This document shows, one piece after another, positions 41,643-49,456 of a stretch of DNA of 64,000 nucleotides. The stretch covers positions 1 through 64,000 of the forward strand of contig NZ_JAUSBV010000004.1 in the NCBI RefSeq assembly GCF_030651915.1, given 5' to 3'. The position numbers and the translations under genes were made by a program. Below the pieces are notes generated by a model. The model was not told the DNA's origin. It saw nothing but the letters and a program-made list of their open reading frames with translations, and did no database searches. This DNA comes from Parvibaculum sp. GTDB lineage: Bacteria > Pseudomonadota > Alphaproteobacteria > Parvibaculales > Parvibaculaceae. Each line of letters opens with the position of its first letter. Position 1 is the stretch's first letter.

Positions 41643-42764
41643 CTAACCGGCCGGGTCGGGGCGAGGTTGCTCATCGGTCGCGGAGATCGGTTCGACCGGC
41701 TCGCCGTCCTGCACCTTGAGTTGACCGGCGACAATCACCGTCTCGCCCGGCTCAACCCCCGATGCGATCTCGACCTGCCCCGGCCGCCGCTCGCCCGTCT
41801 CAACCGGACGCAGACTGGCACGCCCGTCAACCACGACGAAAACGGCCCTGCGGCCGGTCTGGTCGGTCACGATCGCGGATTCAGGTACCATGATCGACTC
41901 CCGCGTCTCGGTGACGATGTCGACGCGTCCGAAAAGGCCGGGCCGCAACTCGCCGCCTTCATTCGCAAGCAAGGCGCGAACGCTGACCGCGCGCCCGTCG
42001 ATGCTGACGACGGGATCGACGGCGCTGACCACGCCTTCATAGGCTGTGCCCGGAAGCGCATCGAAGATGATCCCGACCTTCTGACCCTTGCGAATCCGCG
42101 TCAGGAAAACTTCGGACACGCGAAAATCGATGCGCAGATTGTCGATATCGGCAAGCGTCGCGATGGGCTCTCCGGCGGTGAGATACTGCCCGAGGCTTAC
42201 CTGCCTCAGCCCGGCGATGCCTGAAAAAGGCGCCTTGATGGTCGCCTTGTCGAGCGCCGTCTGCGCGGTTGCAAGCTCGGCTTCCGCCGACTTGAAGTCA
42301 TTGAGCGCTTCGTCGCGTGCCCGCGCCGTTCCCGAACCCTGCCGGACAAGTTGCTCCGCGCGCTGATAGTTGGCGCGCGTCAGCGTCAACCGCGCCTCGG
42401 CCTGCGCCAGCCGCGCCTTGAGGTCGTCATCATTGAGCCGGAGCACGACCTCGCCGGCTTCGATTCGCTGCCCGTCGGTAAAATCGATGCTGGTAACGAC
42501 GCCCTGGATTTCCGGTGTCAGCACGATCGATTGATCGGCCTGCAGCGTACCAAGAGCGGAAACGCGAACCTCGATCGGCGCAAGGCGCGCTTCGACGACC
42601 TCGACGACCGGTGGCGGAAAACCGCCCCATTGCTGTCCCGCAAAACGGTCATAGAGGCGGTAGAGGAAGAGGATGACGAGCAAGGCCGCAAGCACAGCCA
42701 AAATCCCGACGATGATCGTGCGGGGCGAAAGCTGTTTCAGGGAAAGCTGCTTCAGAGGTGGCAT
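41643..42764 (-). CDS. RND efflux periplasmic adaptor (membrane fusion protein)
   Basis: This 373-residue protein has an N-terminal TM anchor (IIVGILAVLAALLVILFLY). A barrel-sandwich lipoyl-like domain follows (LTPEIQGVVTSIDFTDGQRI...KAPFSGIAGL), with a helical hairpin between its halves (AQAEARLTLTRANYQRAEQL) and a beta-barrel/C-terminal region. It links the RND pump to an outer-membrane channel. It is first in the operon with the pump. Confidence 0.93.
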   Translation of the reverse strand: MPPLKQLSLKQLSPRTIIVGILAVLAALLVILFLYRLYDRFAGQQWGGFPPPVVEVVEARLAPIEVRVSALGTLQADQSIVLTPEIQGVVTSIDFTDGQRIEAGEVVLRLNDDDLKARLAQAEARLTLTRANYQRAEQLVRQGSGTARARDEALNDFKSAEAELATAQTALDKATIKAPFSGIAGLRQVSLGQYLTAGEPIATLADIDNLRIDFRVSEVFLTRIRKGQKVGIIFDALPGTAYEGVVSAVDPVVSIDGRAVSVRALLANEGGELRPGLFGRVDIVTETRESIMVPESAIVTDQTGRRAVFVVVDGRASLRPVETGERRPGQVEIASGVEPGETVIVAGQLKVQDGEPVEPISATDEQPRPDPAG

Positions 42765-42950
42765 GAATTATCGCTTGTTGGGCCGCCCCTCGAATTGGAA
42801 CGAGCCATGTCGACAGATGAAAGTAATCGGTCGGCGCGCCCAGCGAGCCGGCTTGGGCATTCTGGAATAGGTCATTTACACGGGCAGGAAAATGGCAATT
42901 TGCCAGCATTGCCCACAATGCGGGCGCCATGAACGGTCTGCGGGGGGCAA

Positions 42951-43025
42951 TGGTGGGCGTGACAGGGATTGAACCTGTGACCCCTTCGATGTCAACGAAG
43001 TGCTCTCCCGCTGAGCTACACGCCC
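42951..43025 (-). tRNA. tRNA-Val (GAC)
   Basis: On the minus strand the sequence folds as a cloverleaf. The acceptor GGGCGTG pairs with CACGCCC, the D stem is GCTC/GAGC, and the anticodon arm CTTCG-TTGACAT-CGAAG carries anticodon GAC. The T arm is ACAGG-TTCAATC-CCTGT. CCA is encoded at 42951-42953. It stands alone between the efflux operon and cpdR. Confidence 0.96.
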
Positions 43026-43155
43026 ATTGCCATTCCCGAGCGCCGGCGGCGGGCGCCGGCGGGGGCCTGATCCAGCCCCGAAGGCCGTTCCTATAACGAG
43101 GATACCCTTTAAAGACAAGCCGGAAACGCGAGCGCGGAGGCCGGCGCCGGGTCGC

Positions 43156-43518
43156 TCAGGCGGCGACCATCAGCCGTTCGACTTCGGCCACGAGGTCGCG
43201 CAGGTGGAAGGGCTTGGAAAGTACCTTGGCATCCTTGGGTGTCGCCACCTCGGGATTGAGCGCGACGGCGGCAAAGCCGGTGATAAACATGATCTTGAGC
43301 GTCGGATCGAGTTCCGCGGCAAGCCGGGCCAGCTCGATGCCATCCATCTCCGGCATCACGATGTCGGTCAGCAGAATATCGAAAACATCGTTCTTGAGGC
43401 GCCGATGGGCCTCGTCGCCCTGGCCATAGGAAACGACTTCATGGCCGGCATTTTCCAGCGCCTTGGCCAGAAAGCGGCGCATGGATTCGTCGTCCTCCGC
43501 GAGCAGAATGCGTGCCAT
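43156..43518 (-). CDS. cpdR: Single-domain response regulator CpdR
   Basis: This 120-residue receiver domain has MARILLAEDDESMRRFLAKA, the phosphorylated Asp52 in LLTDIVMPEMDGIEL, the Thr switch MFITGFAAVALN and SKPFHLRDLVAEVE. The FITGFAAVALN/SKPFHLRDLV pattern is that of CpdR. In Caulobacter and Rhizobiales, CpdR adapts substrates to ClpXP at the cell pole and links CckA signalling to CtrA and other degradation. The start is ATG 43518. The divergent N-formylglutamate amidohydrolase is a common neighbour. Confidence 0.9.
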   Translation of the reverse strand: MARILLAEDDESMRRFLAKALENAGHEVVSYGQGDEAHRRLKNDVFDILLTDIVMPEMDGIELARLAAELDPTLKIMFITGFAAVALNPEVATPKDAKVLSKPFHLRDLVAEVERLMVAA

Positions 43519-43787
43519 AGGTCCAGCCCGATCCGTACGTTGATGCCCCATTGCGGAAGCGGGTGTGCAACCTGACGGCCGGCCCCTCTTCCCATATGAG
43601 GCCCAGTTTAGGATTCCAATAGTAAACAGGATATGAAGCCGGGCACGCCATATCCGTTTTCGTCCGCCATTTTCGGTACCTGGTCCGGCGGTTCGCGCTC
43701 GGCAAGACAGTCGTGCTACGCTTAGCTGCGGGTGCTCGGGTGCCCGCGACCCGCAACGGCAAAACAGGCATTTCGGTACGTCTCCAG

Positions 43788-44738
43788 ATGGACCTGTCTC
43801 CAGAAACAATAAGCGCAACGTCGGGCACCGAAGGCCGGGACGCGACCGAAGCCGGGCTGTTTGAGCGCCCGATCATTGTCGAAAGACCTGCCAGTCAGCG
43901 GATTCCCTTTGTTTTCACTTCGCCCCATAGCGGACGGTGCTACCCCGCATCGTTTGTCGACGCCTCCAACCTCGACGCCCTGACGCTGCGCCGGAGCGAA
44001 GACAGCTTTGTCGACGAACTCTTTGCCGGCGCGGTCGAACTTGGGGCACCGCTGCTTCATGCCCGCTTTCCCCGCGCCTATCTCGATGCGAATCGCGAGC
44101 CCTACGAGCTCGACCCCTCGATGTTCGCAGAGCCCCTGCCGCCACATGTCAACACGCGTTCGCTCCGCGTTGCCGGCGGCCTCGGCACCATCGCGCGCGT
44201 CGTCTCGGACACGACCGAAATCTATCGCGAGCCCTTGTCCTATGCGGTCGCCGAGGAACGTATCCGGCGCCTCTACATGCCCTTTCATGACACGCTGAAA
44301 CACCTGTTGGAGGACACGCTGAAGAGCTTCGGCTGCGCCATTCTGATCGATTGCCACTCAATGCCGTCAGTCGGCGGCCCGACCGACGACGACAGCGGCG
44401 CCGACCGTCCGGACATTGTGCTGGGCGACCGCTATGGCACCTCCTGCGCCGGCGCCATAACGGCCGAGGCGGAGCGCATCCTGCGGCGCCAAGGCTACAG
44501 TGTCGCCCGCAACAATCCCTATGCCGGCGGCTTCAACACCGAACATTACGGCCGCCCGCGAAGCGGCCTTCACGCCCTGCAGATCGAGATCAACCGCGCC
44601 CTTTACATGGATGAGGCGCGGCTCGAGCCGATGCCGGGCTTTGTCGAGGTGCGGAAGGACATGACCGCCTTCATCGATGAGCTGTCAGCTTGGGATTGGT
44701 CGGCCCTCGCACTTGGCGCGCGCGGCGCGGCGTTCTGA
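43788..44738 (+). CDS. N-formylglutamate amidohydrolase
   Basis: This 316-residue protein starts at ATG 43788 (the in-frame ATG at 43713 would add 25 residues). The family motifs FVFTSPHSGRCYP, ARFPRAYLDANREPYELDP, LIDCHSMPS, NNPYAGGF and LHALQIEINRALYMDE are all present. It should hydrolyse N-formyl-L-glutamate to formate and glutamate, as at the end of a histidine degradation route (HutG-like). It is next to cpdR, a conserved alphaproteobacterial linkage. Confidence 0.92.
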   Translation: MDLSPETISATSGTEGRDATEAGLFERPIIVERPASQRIPFVFTSPHSGRCYPASFVDASNLDALTLRRSEDSFVDELFAGAVELGAPLLHARFPRAYLDANREPYELDPSMFAEPLPPHVNTRSLRVAGGLGTIARVVSDTTEIYREPLSYAVAEERIRRLYMPFHDTLKHLLEDTLKSFGCAILIDCHSMPSVGGPTDDDSGADRPDIVLGDRYGTSCAGAITAEAERILRRQGYSVARNNPYAGGFNTEHYGRPRSGLHALQIEINRALYMDEARLEPMPGFVEVRKDMTAFIDELSAWDWSALALGARGAAF

Positions 44739-44777
44739 GCGCGCCGCCAGACACCCGCCATAGCCGGTCATTTCGAC

Positions 44778-44807
44778 AAAAAAAGGGGCCCTGGCGAACC
44801 AGGGCCC
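44778..44807 (-). terminator. Strong rho-independent terminator
   Basis: The minus-strand 9-bp perfect stem GGGCCCTGG/CCAGGGCCC with UUCG-type loop is followed by a seven-T tract. It cannot serve the + strand amidohydrolase, since the + strand has AAGTTTAGG after the stem. Confidence 0.85.
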
Positions 44808-44880
44808 AAGTTTAGGGAGGAAACGCCCAGGAAGGGCTACGGCAACGGGAGAAACCTCAACCGATGCCGCAATGCACAAG
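44778..44880 (-). ncRNA. Candidate small RNA with a strong 3' terminator
   Basis: On the minus strand, about 100 nt ends in the perfect hairpin GGGCCCTGG-TTCG-CCAGGGCCC followed by C and TTTTTTT. Just before the stem is GTTTCCTCCCTAAAC, whose unpaired CCTCCCT could pair with Shine-Dalgarno sequences, as in several alphaproteobacterial sRNAs. No protein gene on this strand needs the terminator. The 5' end is not determined; about 44880 is a guess based on the TGC-N3-GCA site just upstream. The family is not identified. Confidence 0.45.
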
Positions 44881-45157
44881 GTGACATTGCACTGCACAAA
44901 AATCAAGAACCAAAGAGAAAAATATTTTCTGGATAAGTCGCCCAAATCTGCCATTTTTTGTGGCAAGAAGCCTCTTTTTTCGACCCTCAATGTCACATGT
45001 GCAGTGCACCACATATCGGCCCAAGGGCCGTCAAACGCTCCTTGGCCCGCAGCGGGCTGCATTGCAAACGTTCCTTAACGCCCATGTCCCATGATGACCG
45101 CCTGAACTGTCGCAATGCCTGCGGGCCTTGTGACCTCAAGGCAAAGGGCTGGGACGG

Positions 45158-46093
45158 ATGGTCGCCAAGGCGCGTCTTATCAAATTCGGGACACGCGGTG
45201 TCGCTACGGCGACGGTGCTGGCGGTTTCATTTCTGTTGGCAGGTATCGTTCAGGCCAGCAACGGCGAGGCCGCACACGACCCGGCCTCGCTCTGTGAGAG
45301 CGCCACGCGTCACCACGAAACAGCAAGCGCCTTTCCCCGTGCGCTGCTGACCGCGGTTTCGCTAGCAGAATCCGGTCGCTTCGATGCCCGGACCCGCCAG
45401 TCGCGCGCCTGGCCATGGACCATCAATGCCGAAGGCCGCGGCTACTATTTCAAGACCAAGGAAGAAGCCGTGCGCGCAACGCAGCGCCTGCTCGACAGCG
45501 GCATGCGTTCGATCGACATCGGCTGTATGCAGATCAATCTCCGCTATCACCCCGACGCCTTCGCAAGCCTCGAAGACGGCTTCGATCCAATGATCAATGT
45601 CGCCTACAGCGCCGATTTTCTGAAGCGCCTTCGCGCGCAGACGGGAAGCTGGCCGAAGGCAGTCGCGCACTATCATTCGCAGACCACCGCGCGTGGCGGC
45701 CCTTATTTTGCCCGCGTCATCCGTATCTGGGAAAACGAACGCACCCGTATCGCCAACGCTTCCTATGTCGCTCCGGCGCCGTATCGTGAACCGCGGATCG
45801 ACATTTCGGGCGAGCTGAAGCCAGCTATCGGGCCTGCTTCGGAGCGGCTTGCGGGGAAACATTCAGGTAGCGAAATCGTGACCGCGAGCATCGTGCGCCC
45901 GGCGCCGAAGGTGCTCGATCGGATGCCGGACCAGAAGGTCCGCGAAACGGCGATCGCGACCGTCGGCTTGCGCCTGTCGATCGCCGATGGCGACTTCGGA
46001 GCCGCCGGCGACACGGTCGTTCAGCAGCCGCCGCGCGTCCTTGACCCGGCGCAGCCGACACGCATTGCCGAAGCGGACATACCCGGCATCTAG
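45158..46093 (+). CDS. Lytic transglycosylase, SLT type
   Basis: This 311-residue exported protein has a signal-peptide-like N-terminus (RGVATATVLAVSFLLAGIVQ, cut near ASNG). The transglycosylase fold shows AFPRALLTAVSLAESGRFDA with the catalytic glutamate, GCMQINLRYHP and AVAHYHSQT. It should cleave peptidoglycan glycan strands without water, forming anhydro-muropeptides. The region after about residue 200 is Pro/Ala-rich and of unknown role. Confidence 0.88.
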   Translation: MVAKARLIKFGTRGVATATVLAVSFLLAGIVQASNGEAAHDPASLCESATRHHETASAFPRALLTAVSLAESGRFDARTRQSRAWPWTINAEGRGYYFKTKEEAVRATQRLLDSGMRSIDIGCMQINLRYHPDAFASLEDGFDPMINVAYSADFLKRLRAQTGSWPKAVAHYHSQTTARGGPYFARVIRIWENERTRIANASYVAPAPYREPRIDISGELKPAIGPASERLAGKHSGSEIVTASIVRPAPKVLDRMPDQKVRETAIATVGLRLSIADGDFGAAGDTVVQQPPRVLDPAQPTRIAEADIPGI

Positions 46094-46131
46094 ATCCGGC
46101 GCGGAAAACCATACATTCGGGGGAATACGGC

Positions 46132-47721
46132 GTGGGCACGTTTGGTGGGGCGATGAAGAATCTGGCGGACGTACTGAACGATTCCGTCATCTGGCAGATC
46201 GTCGACATCATGTCGGCGCTCTTTATCGTCGGCATCGGCTGCGGCGTTCTTGCGATTGCTGTGCTCTTCATTATCGACAGCACACAGACGAAACACGCGG
46301 TACGACGCAACTATCCCGTCATCGGTCGCTTCCGCTACATCTTCGAAGCGCTCGGCGAGTATTTCCGCCAGTACTTCTTTGCAATGGACCGCGAAGAACT
46401 GCCCTTCAACCGCGCCCAGCGCGCCTGGGTCTACCGCGCGGCGAAAGGCGTCGACACGACAGTGGCCTTCGGTTCGACACGCGACCTCCGCCCCGCCGGT
46501 ACCGTCACTTTTGCCAACTGCCCCTTTCCGACACTCGACCGGAACGCCGCAGAGACGGCGTTGATCGAAATCGGGCCCTATGCGCGCAAGCCCTTTCGCA
46601 CGGCATCGATCTACAATATCTCCGGCATGAGCTATGGCGCGATCTCGAAACCGGCCGTGCTGGCGCTTTCAAAAGGCGCGCGCATGGCCGGCATCTGGCT
46701 CAACACCGGCGAAGGTGGATTGTCGCCATACCATCTCGAAGGCGGCGCCGACATCGTCTTCCAGATCGGTACCGCAAAATACGGCTGCCGCGACGCAGAC
46801 GGCGCATTGTCGGATGAAAAACTCGCGGCGCTCGCCGCGCACGAACAAATCCGCATGTTCGAGATCAAGCTGAGCCAGGGCGCCAAGCCTGGCAAGGGCG
46901 GCATTCTGCCGGGCTCGAAGGTGACGCCGGAAATCGCGGCCATTCGCGGCATTCCCGCCGGCCACGACTCGATCAGTCCGAACCGCCACCCGGAAGTCGA
47001 CAGCATCGGCGAGTTGCTGGACTTCGTCAGCCATGTGCGCGAGATCACCGGCAAGCCGACGGGCTTCAAGCTGGTGCTCGGCGCCTATGACTGGCTCGAC
47101 GAGCTTTGCGCCGAAATCAACCGCCGCGGAATCCAGAACGCGCCCGACTTCATTTCGCTCGACAGTGCCGATGGCGGCACGGGTGCAGCACCAATGCCGC
47201 TGATCGACTATGTCGGCCTGCCGATCTGGGAAAGCCTGCCCGTGCTCTGCGACACACTGGAACGCCACAAGCTCAAGTCGCGCATCCGCGTGACGGCGAG
47301 CGGTAAACTAATCACGCCCGCCGAAGTCGCCTGGGCGCTCTGCGTCGGCGCCGATTTCGTCTGCTCGGCGCGCGGCTTCATGTTTTCGCTTGGATGCATC
47401 CAGGCGCTTCAGTGCAACAAGAACACCTGCCCGACCGGCATCACCACACACAACAAGCGCCTGCAGCGCGGCCTCGATGTGACCGACAAGGGCGAACGCG
47501 TGCGCCGCTATGCCGAGCGCGTGACGCAGGAAGTTTGCGTCATCGCCCATTCCTGCGGTGTTACCGAACCGCGCCGCCTGAATCGCGAGCATGCGCGCAT
47601 CATGGGGCCGGACGGTGTGTCGGTGTCGCTGGCCGACTATTATGGCCGTTGGGCCGACGCCGCCGCGCTCCCCTCGCGCAATGGCATCAGCCGCCCGCGC
47701 TTCGGTGCCGACGCCGCTTAA
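46132..47721 (+). CDS. FMN-binding glutamate-synthase-like protein (GltB2 type)
   Basis: This 529-residue protein begins with a TM segment (IVDIMSALFIVGIGCGVLAIAVLFII). The glutamate synthase central/FMN barrel follows, with SIYNISGMSYGAISKPAVLALSKGA, NTGEGGLSPYH, QGAKPGKGGILPGSKV, ISLDSADGGTGAAP and a C-terminal Cys cluster CIQALQCNKNTCPTGI for an iron-sulfur centre. The start is GTG 46132 after GGGGGAA. It lacks glutaminase and FAD/NAD domains, so it is an unlinked oxidoreductase or methylglutamate/glutamate-synthase relative of unsure electron source. Its stop overlaps the convergent DAG-kinase stop. Confidence 0.87.
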   Translation: MGTFGGAMKNLADVLNDSVIWQIVDIMSALFIVGIGCGVLAIAVLFIIDSTQTKHAVRRNYPVIGRFRYIFEALGEYFRQYFFAMDREELPFNRAQRAWVYRAAKGVDTTVAFGSTRDLRPAGTVTFANCPFPTLDRNAAETALIEIGPYARKPFRTASIYNISGMSYGAISKPAVLALSKGARMAGIWLNTGEGGLSPYHLEGGADIVFQIGTAKYGCRDADGALSDEKLAALAAHEQIRMFEIKLSQGAKPGKGGILPGSKVTPEIAAIRGIPAGHDSISPNRHPEVDSIGELLDFVSHVREITGKPTGFKLVLGAYDWLDELCAEINRRGIQNAPDFISLDSADGGTGAAPMPLIDYVGLPIWESLPVLCDTLERHKLKSRIRVTASGKLITPAEVAWALCVGADFVCSARGFMFSLGCIQALQCNKNTCPTGITTHNKRLQRGLDVTDKGERVRRYAERVTQEVCVIAHSCGVTEPRRLNREHARIMGPDGVSVSLADYYGRWADAAALPSRNGISRPRFGADAA

Positions 47722-48599
47722 CCCGGAATCACCAGCCGCAAAAACTGCGTGCCCTGTTCGATCGTTTGCGGCAGGTGGCCGCGCGCATCGCCATCGACTT
47801 CGACGGCAAGACCGGCTGGGCCCGTCACGTCGATGTGCCGCGCCGGCAGCGCCTCGACGCTGCGCAACTTCGCGGCGCAGCCAAGCGCCAGCGCGACAAG
47901 AAACCGGACAAAGCCGAAGCGGCTTCCGTCATGCAGAAGAAACAGTGTCAGGCCGGGTGATGTGATGTCGGACTGCGGCGCGAGAACGAAGGGACCCGCA
48001 TAGTTGCGCGCATTGGTGACGATGGCCCAGGCGGCGCGCTTCTCCCGGCCATCAACGACAAGGCGGATGTCGCGACCCGGGCCGCGCGCCCATTCCTTCA
48101 GCCCCGACCAGACGAACGCACCCTTTCCCCACAGGCGTTTCAGGCGCGGGTCGATGCCGTGAACCACGATGCCGTCGAAACCGATACCGACCATCAGCAG
48201 GAAAATCTCGCCATCGATCAGCCCGGTTCCGATCAACTCCGCTGGACCGCCCAGCAACATCGATGCAATTTCCTCCGGCTGCGGACGAAGACCGATCTCG
48301 ATGGCCAGCACATTTGCCGTGCCGAGCGGCAGAATACCGAGCGGCACACCCTGACCGACAAGGCCGCGCGCCACTTCGTTGATGGTGCCGTCGCCGCCGG
48401 CCGCAACGATCACATCGGCCTCGCCGCGTCGCGCGGCCGCGCGCGCAAGCTCGGTCGCATGTCCGGCAGCGCGCGTTTCCTCGATTGTCACCTCGGCGCC
48501 ACCGCTGCGCAGCCGCGCGACAACGCGATCGAGCAAGGCCCTGTTACGGTTCCCGGCCGTCGGATTGACGATGATGTGGATCAAACGGCGCAGCAGCAA
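47718..48599 (-). CDS. Diacylglycerol/lipid kinase, DAGK catalytic type
   Basis: This 293-residue kinase has the nucleotide-binding VNPTAGNRNRALL, the signature VAAGGDGTINEVARGL and PLGILPLGTANVLA. MVGIGFDGIVVHGID and the C-terminal VDGDARGHLP are also family-like. It phosphorylates diacylglycerol (or a related lipid) to phosphatidate. The likely start is TTG 48599; no ATG is well placed. Upstream is the Pho-box-like array at 48620-48652. It could recycle the diacylglycerol made by the EptA and PlcP proteins encoded nearby. Confidence 0.9.
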   Translation of the reverse strand: MLLRRLIHIIVNPTAGNRNRALLDRVVARLRSGGAEVTIEETRAAGHATELARAAARRGEADVIVAAGGDGTINEVARGLVGQGVPLGILPLGTANVLAIEIGLRPQPEEIASMLLGGPAELIGTGLIDGEIFLLMVGIGFDGIVVHGIDPRLKRLWGKGAFVWSGLKEWARGPGRDIRLVVDGREKRAAWAIVTNARNYAGPFVLAPQSDITSPGLTLFLLHDGSRFGFVRFLVALALGCAAKLRSVEALPARHIDVTGPAGLAVEVDGDARGHLPQTIEQGTQFLRLVIPG

Positions 48600-48619
48600 A
48601 ACAGGCCCTTACCCCCCCT

Positions 48620-48652
48620 CTGTCACAAAACTGTCACGAAACTGTCACAAAG
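48620..48652 (+). promoter_or_regulatory. Pho-box-like array of three 11-bp repeats
   Basis: CTGTCACAAAA, CTGTCACGAAA and CTGTCACAAAG follow in exact 11-bp register on the + strand. Flanking CCCCCCT also matches the array at 38461-38493. It lies 20 bp upstream of the diacylglycerol kinase start but in the orientation that points away from that gene, so a repressive or antisense role, or a divergent unannotated transcript, must be considered. Confidence 0.65.
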
Positions 48653-48721
48653 CCCAAAGTCGGCTCGCCCCGCGAACAGGCACGGCTCGAATTTTTGCAC
48701 GAGCGAATTAGCCGAAGAAAC

Positions 48722-49456
48722 TTATCCCCGGTCAACTTGCATCATCGCCCGATCGAGAATCATCAGGACGAGACTCGACAGCACGATCGCCAATGCCATG
48801 GTGACGACGGTGTGGGACAGGTAGTGTTGACCGCGCGCCATTTGATAAAGGCCCAGCCCCCAACCGGCGACAAGGCCTGGCGCCCAGTAGCGCAGCAACA
48901 GACGCTCCCCCAGCGGCGCCAGCACGCGCACCCCCATCAGACCGAATCCGGCCGAGGCATGGCCGGCCGGCCAGCATCGCAAATGCGTATTGTAGGGCAC
49001 GAGCGAGAGCAGACGATCCCATATCGCGACATGCGCATAAGGACCGCCGAAGAACAATTCCTGCGCCGGACAGGAGACGCCGGTTACCTTCTTCAGCAGA
49101 CCGACGATCAGCGGCGTCAGACCGAGCACGCATAGCGCGCCGACAAGGCACGTATCGAAGGCGGTCCAGCGCCGCATCGTCGCCCGGGCAATCAGCCAGA
49201 GAACCGCTCCACCCCCCACCAGGCCGACGGCGATTTTCAGGCCCTTGTAGAAAATCCGGAATTGCCATCCGCGATCATCCGGCGGGATCAGCCAATGCGC
49301 CGCGCCGGTGTCGAAAAAATGCGCCTGGACCGCAATGTCGACTGCATGGACCGACGGCCACACCGTCAGCAACGCGATGGCGCCAAGGCCGATGCCGATT
49401 TCCACGCCGAAGCGCGGCCGCGCCGGACGGCCGGCGATCCCTGTGAAGTAACTCAT
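48722..49456 (-). CDS. PAP2-family membrane phosphatase linked to the pEtN transferase
   Basis: This 244-residue protein has six predicted TM helices. The PAP2 motifs are divergent: KKVTGVSCPAQELF at motif 1, CWPAGHASAGFG at motif 2 (P-x-G-H) and YQMARGQHYLSHT at motif 3 (R-x3-Q-H-x-x-SH). The histidines needed for the phosphohistidine mechanism are in place. It dephosphorylates a lipid phosphate such as phosphatidate, undecaprenyl phosphate or a lipid A phosphate. Its ATG overlaps the stop of the EptA gene (ATGA). The same gene pair, mcr-1 followed by pap2, is known on colistin-resistance transposons. Confidence 0.86.
   Translation of the reverse strand: MSYFTGIAGRPARPRFGVEIGIGLGAIALLTVWPSVHAVDIAVQAHFFDTGAAHWLIPPDDRGWQFRIFYKGLKIAVGLVGGGAVLWLIARATMRRWTAFDTCLVGALCVLGLTPLIVGLLKKVTGVSCPAQELFFGGPYAHVAIWDRLLSLVPYNTHLRCWPAGHASAGFGLMGVRVLAPLGERLLLRYWAPGLVAGWGLGLYQMARGQHYLSHTVVTMALAIVLSSLVLMILDRAMMQVDRG

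Larger units (their letters stand above)
44739..45157. other. 420-bp gap with candidate sRNA and TGC-N3-GCA sites
   Basis: No convincing protein gene is present in this gap. It contains the minus-strand intrinsic terminator at 44778-44807 and a candidate sRNA ending there. Two TGC-N3-GCA palindromes (TGCACTGCA at 44888-44896 and TGCAGTGCA at 45000-45008) resemble PhaR-type sites of polyhydroxybutyrate-linked genes. An AT-rich stretch at about 44895-44990 separates them. Confidence 0.55.

Noticed and set aside
39931-41646. 571-residue frame opposite the RND pump
   Set aside because: High-GC antisense shadow; composition is His/Arg/Asp-rich with no domain.
44685-45062. 125-residue minus-strand ORF in the sRNA region
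   Set aside because: It crosses the terminator at 44778-44807 and enters the amidohydrolase gene; it has no good ribosome site.
44739-45157. Phasin gene suggested by PhaR-like sites
   Set aside because: No phasin-like coding sequence is present on either strand next to the sites.
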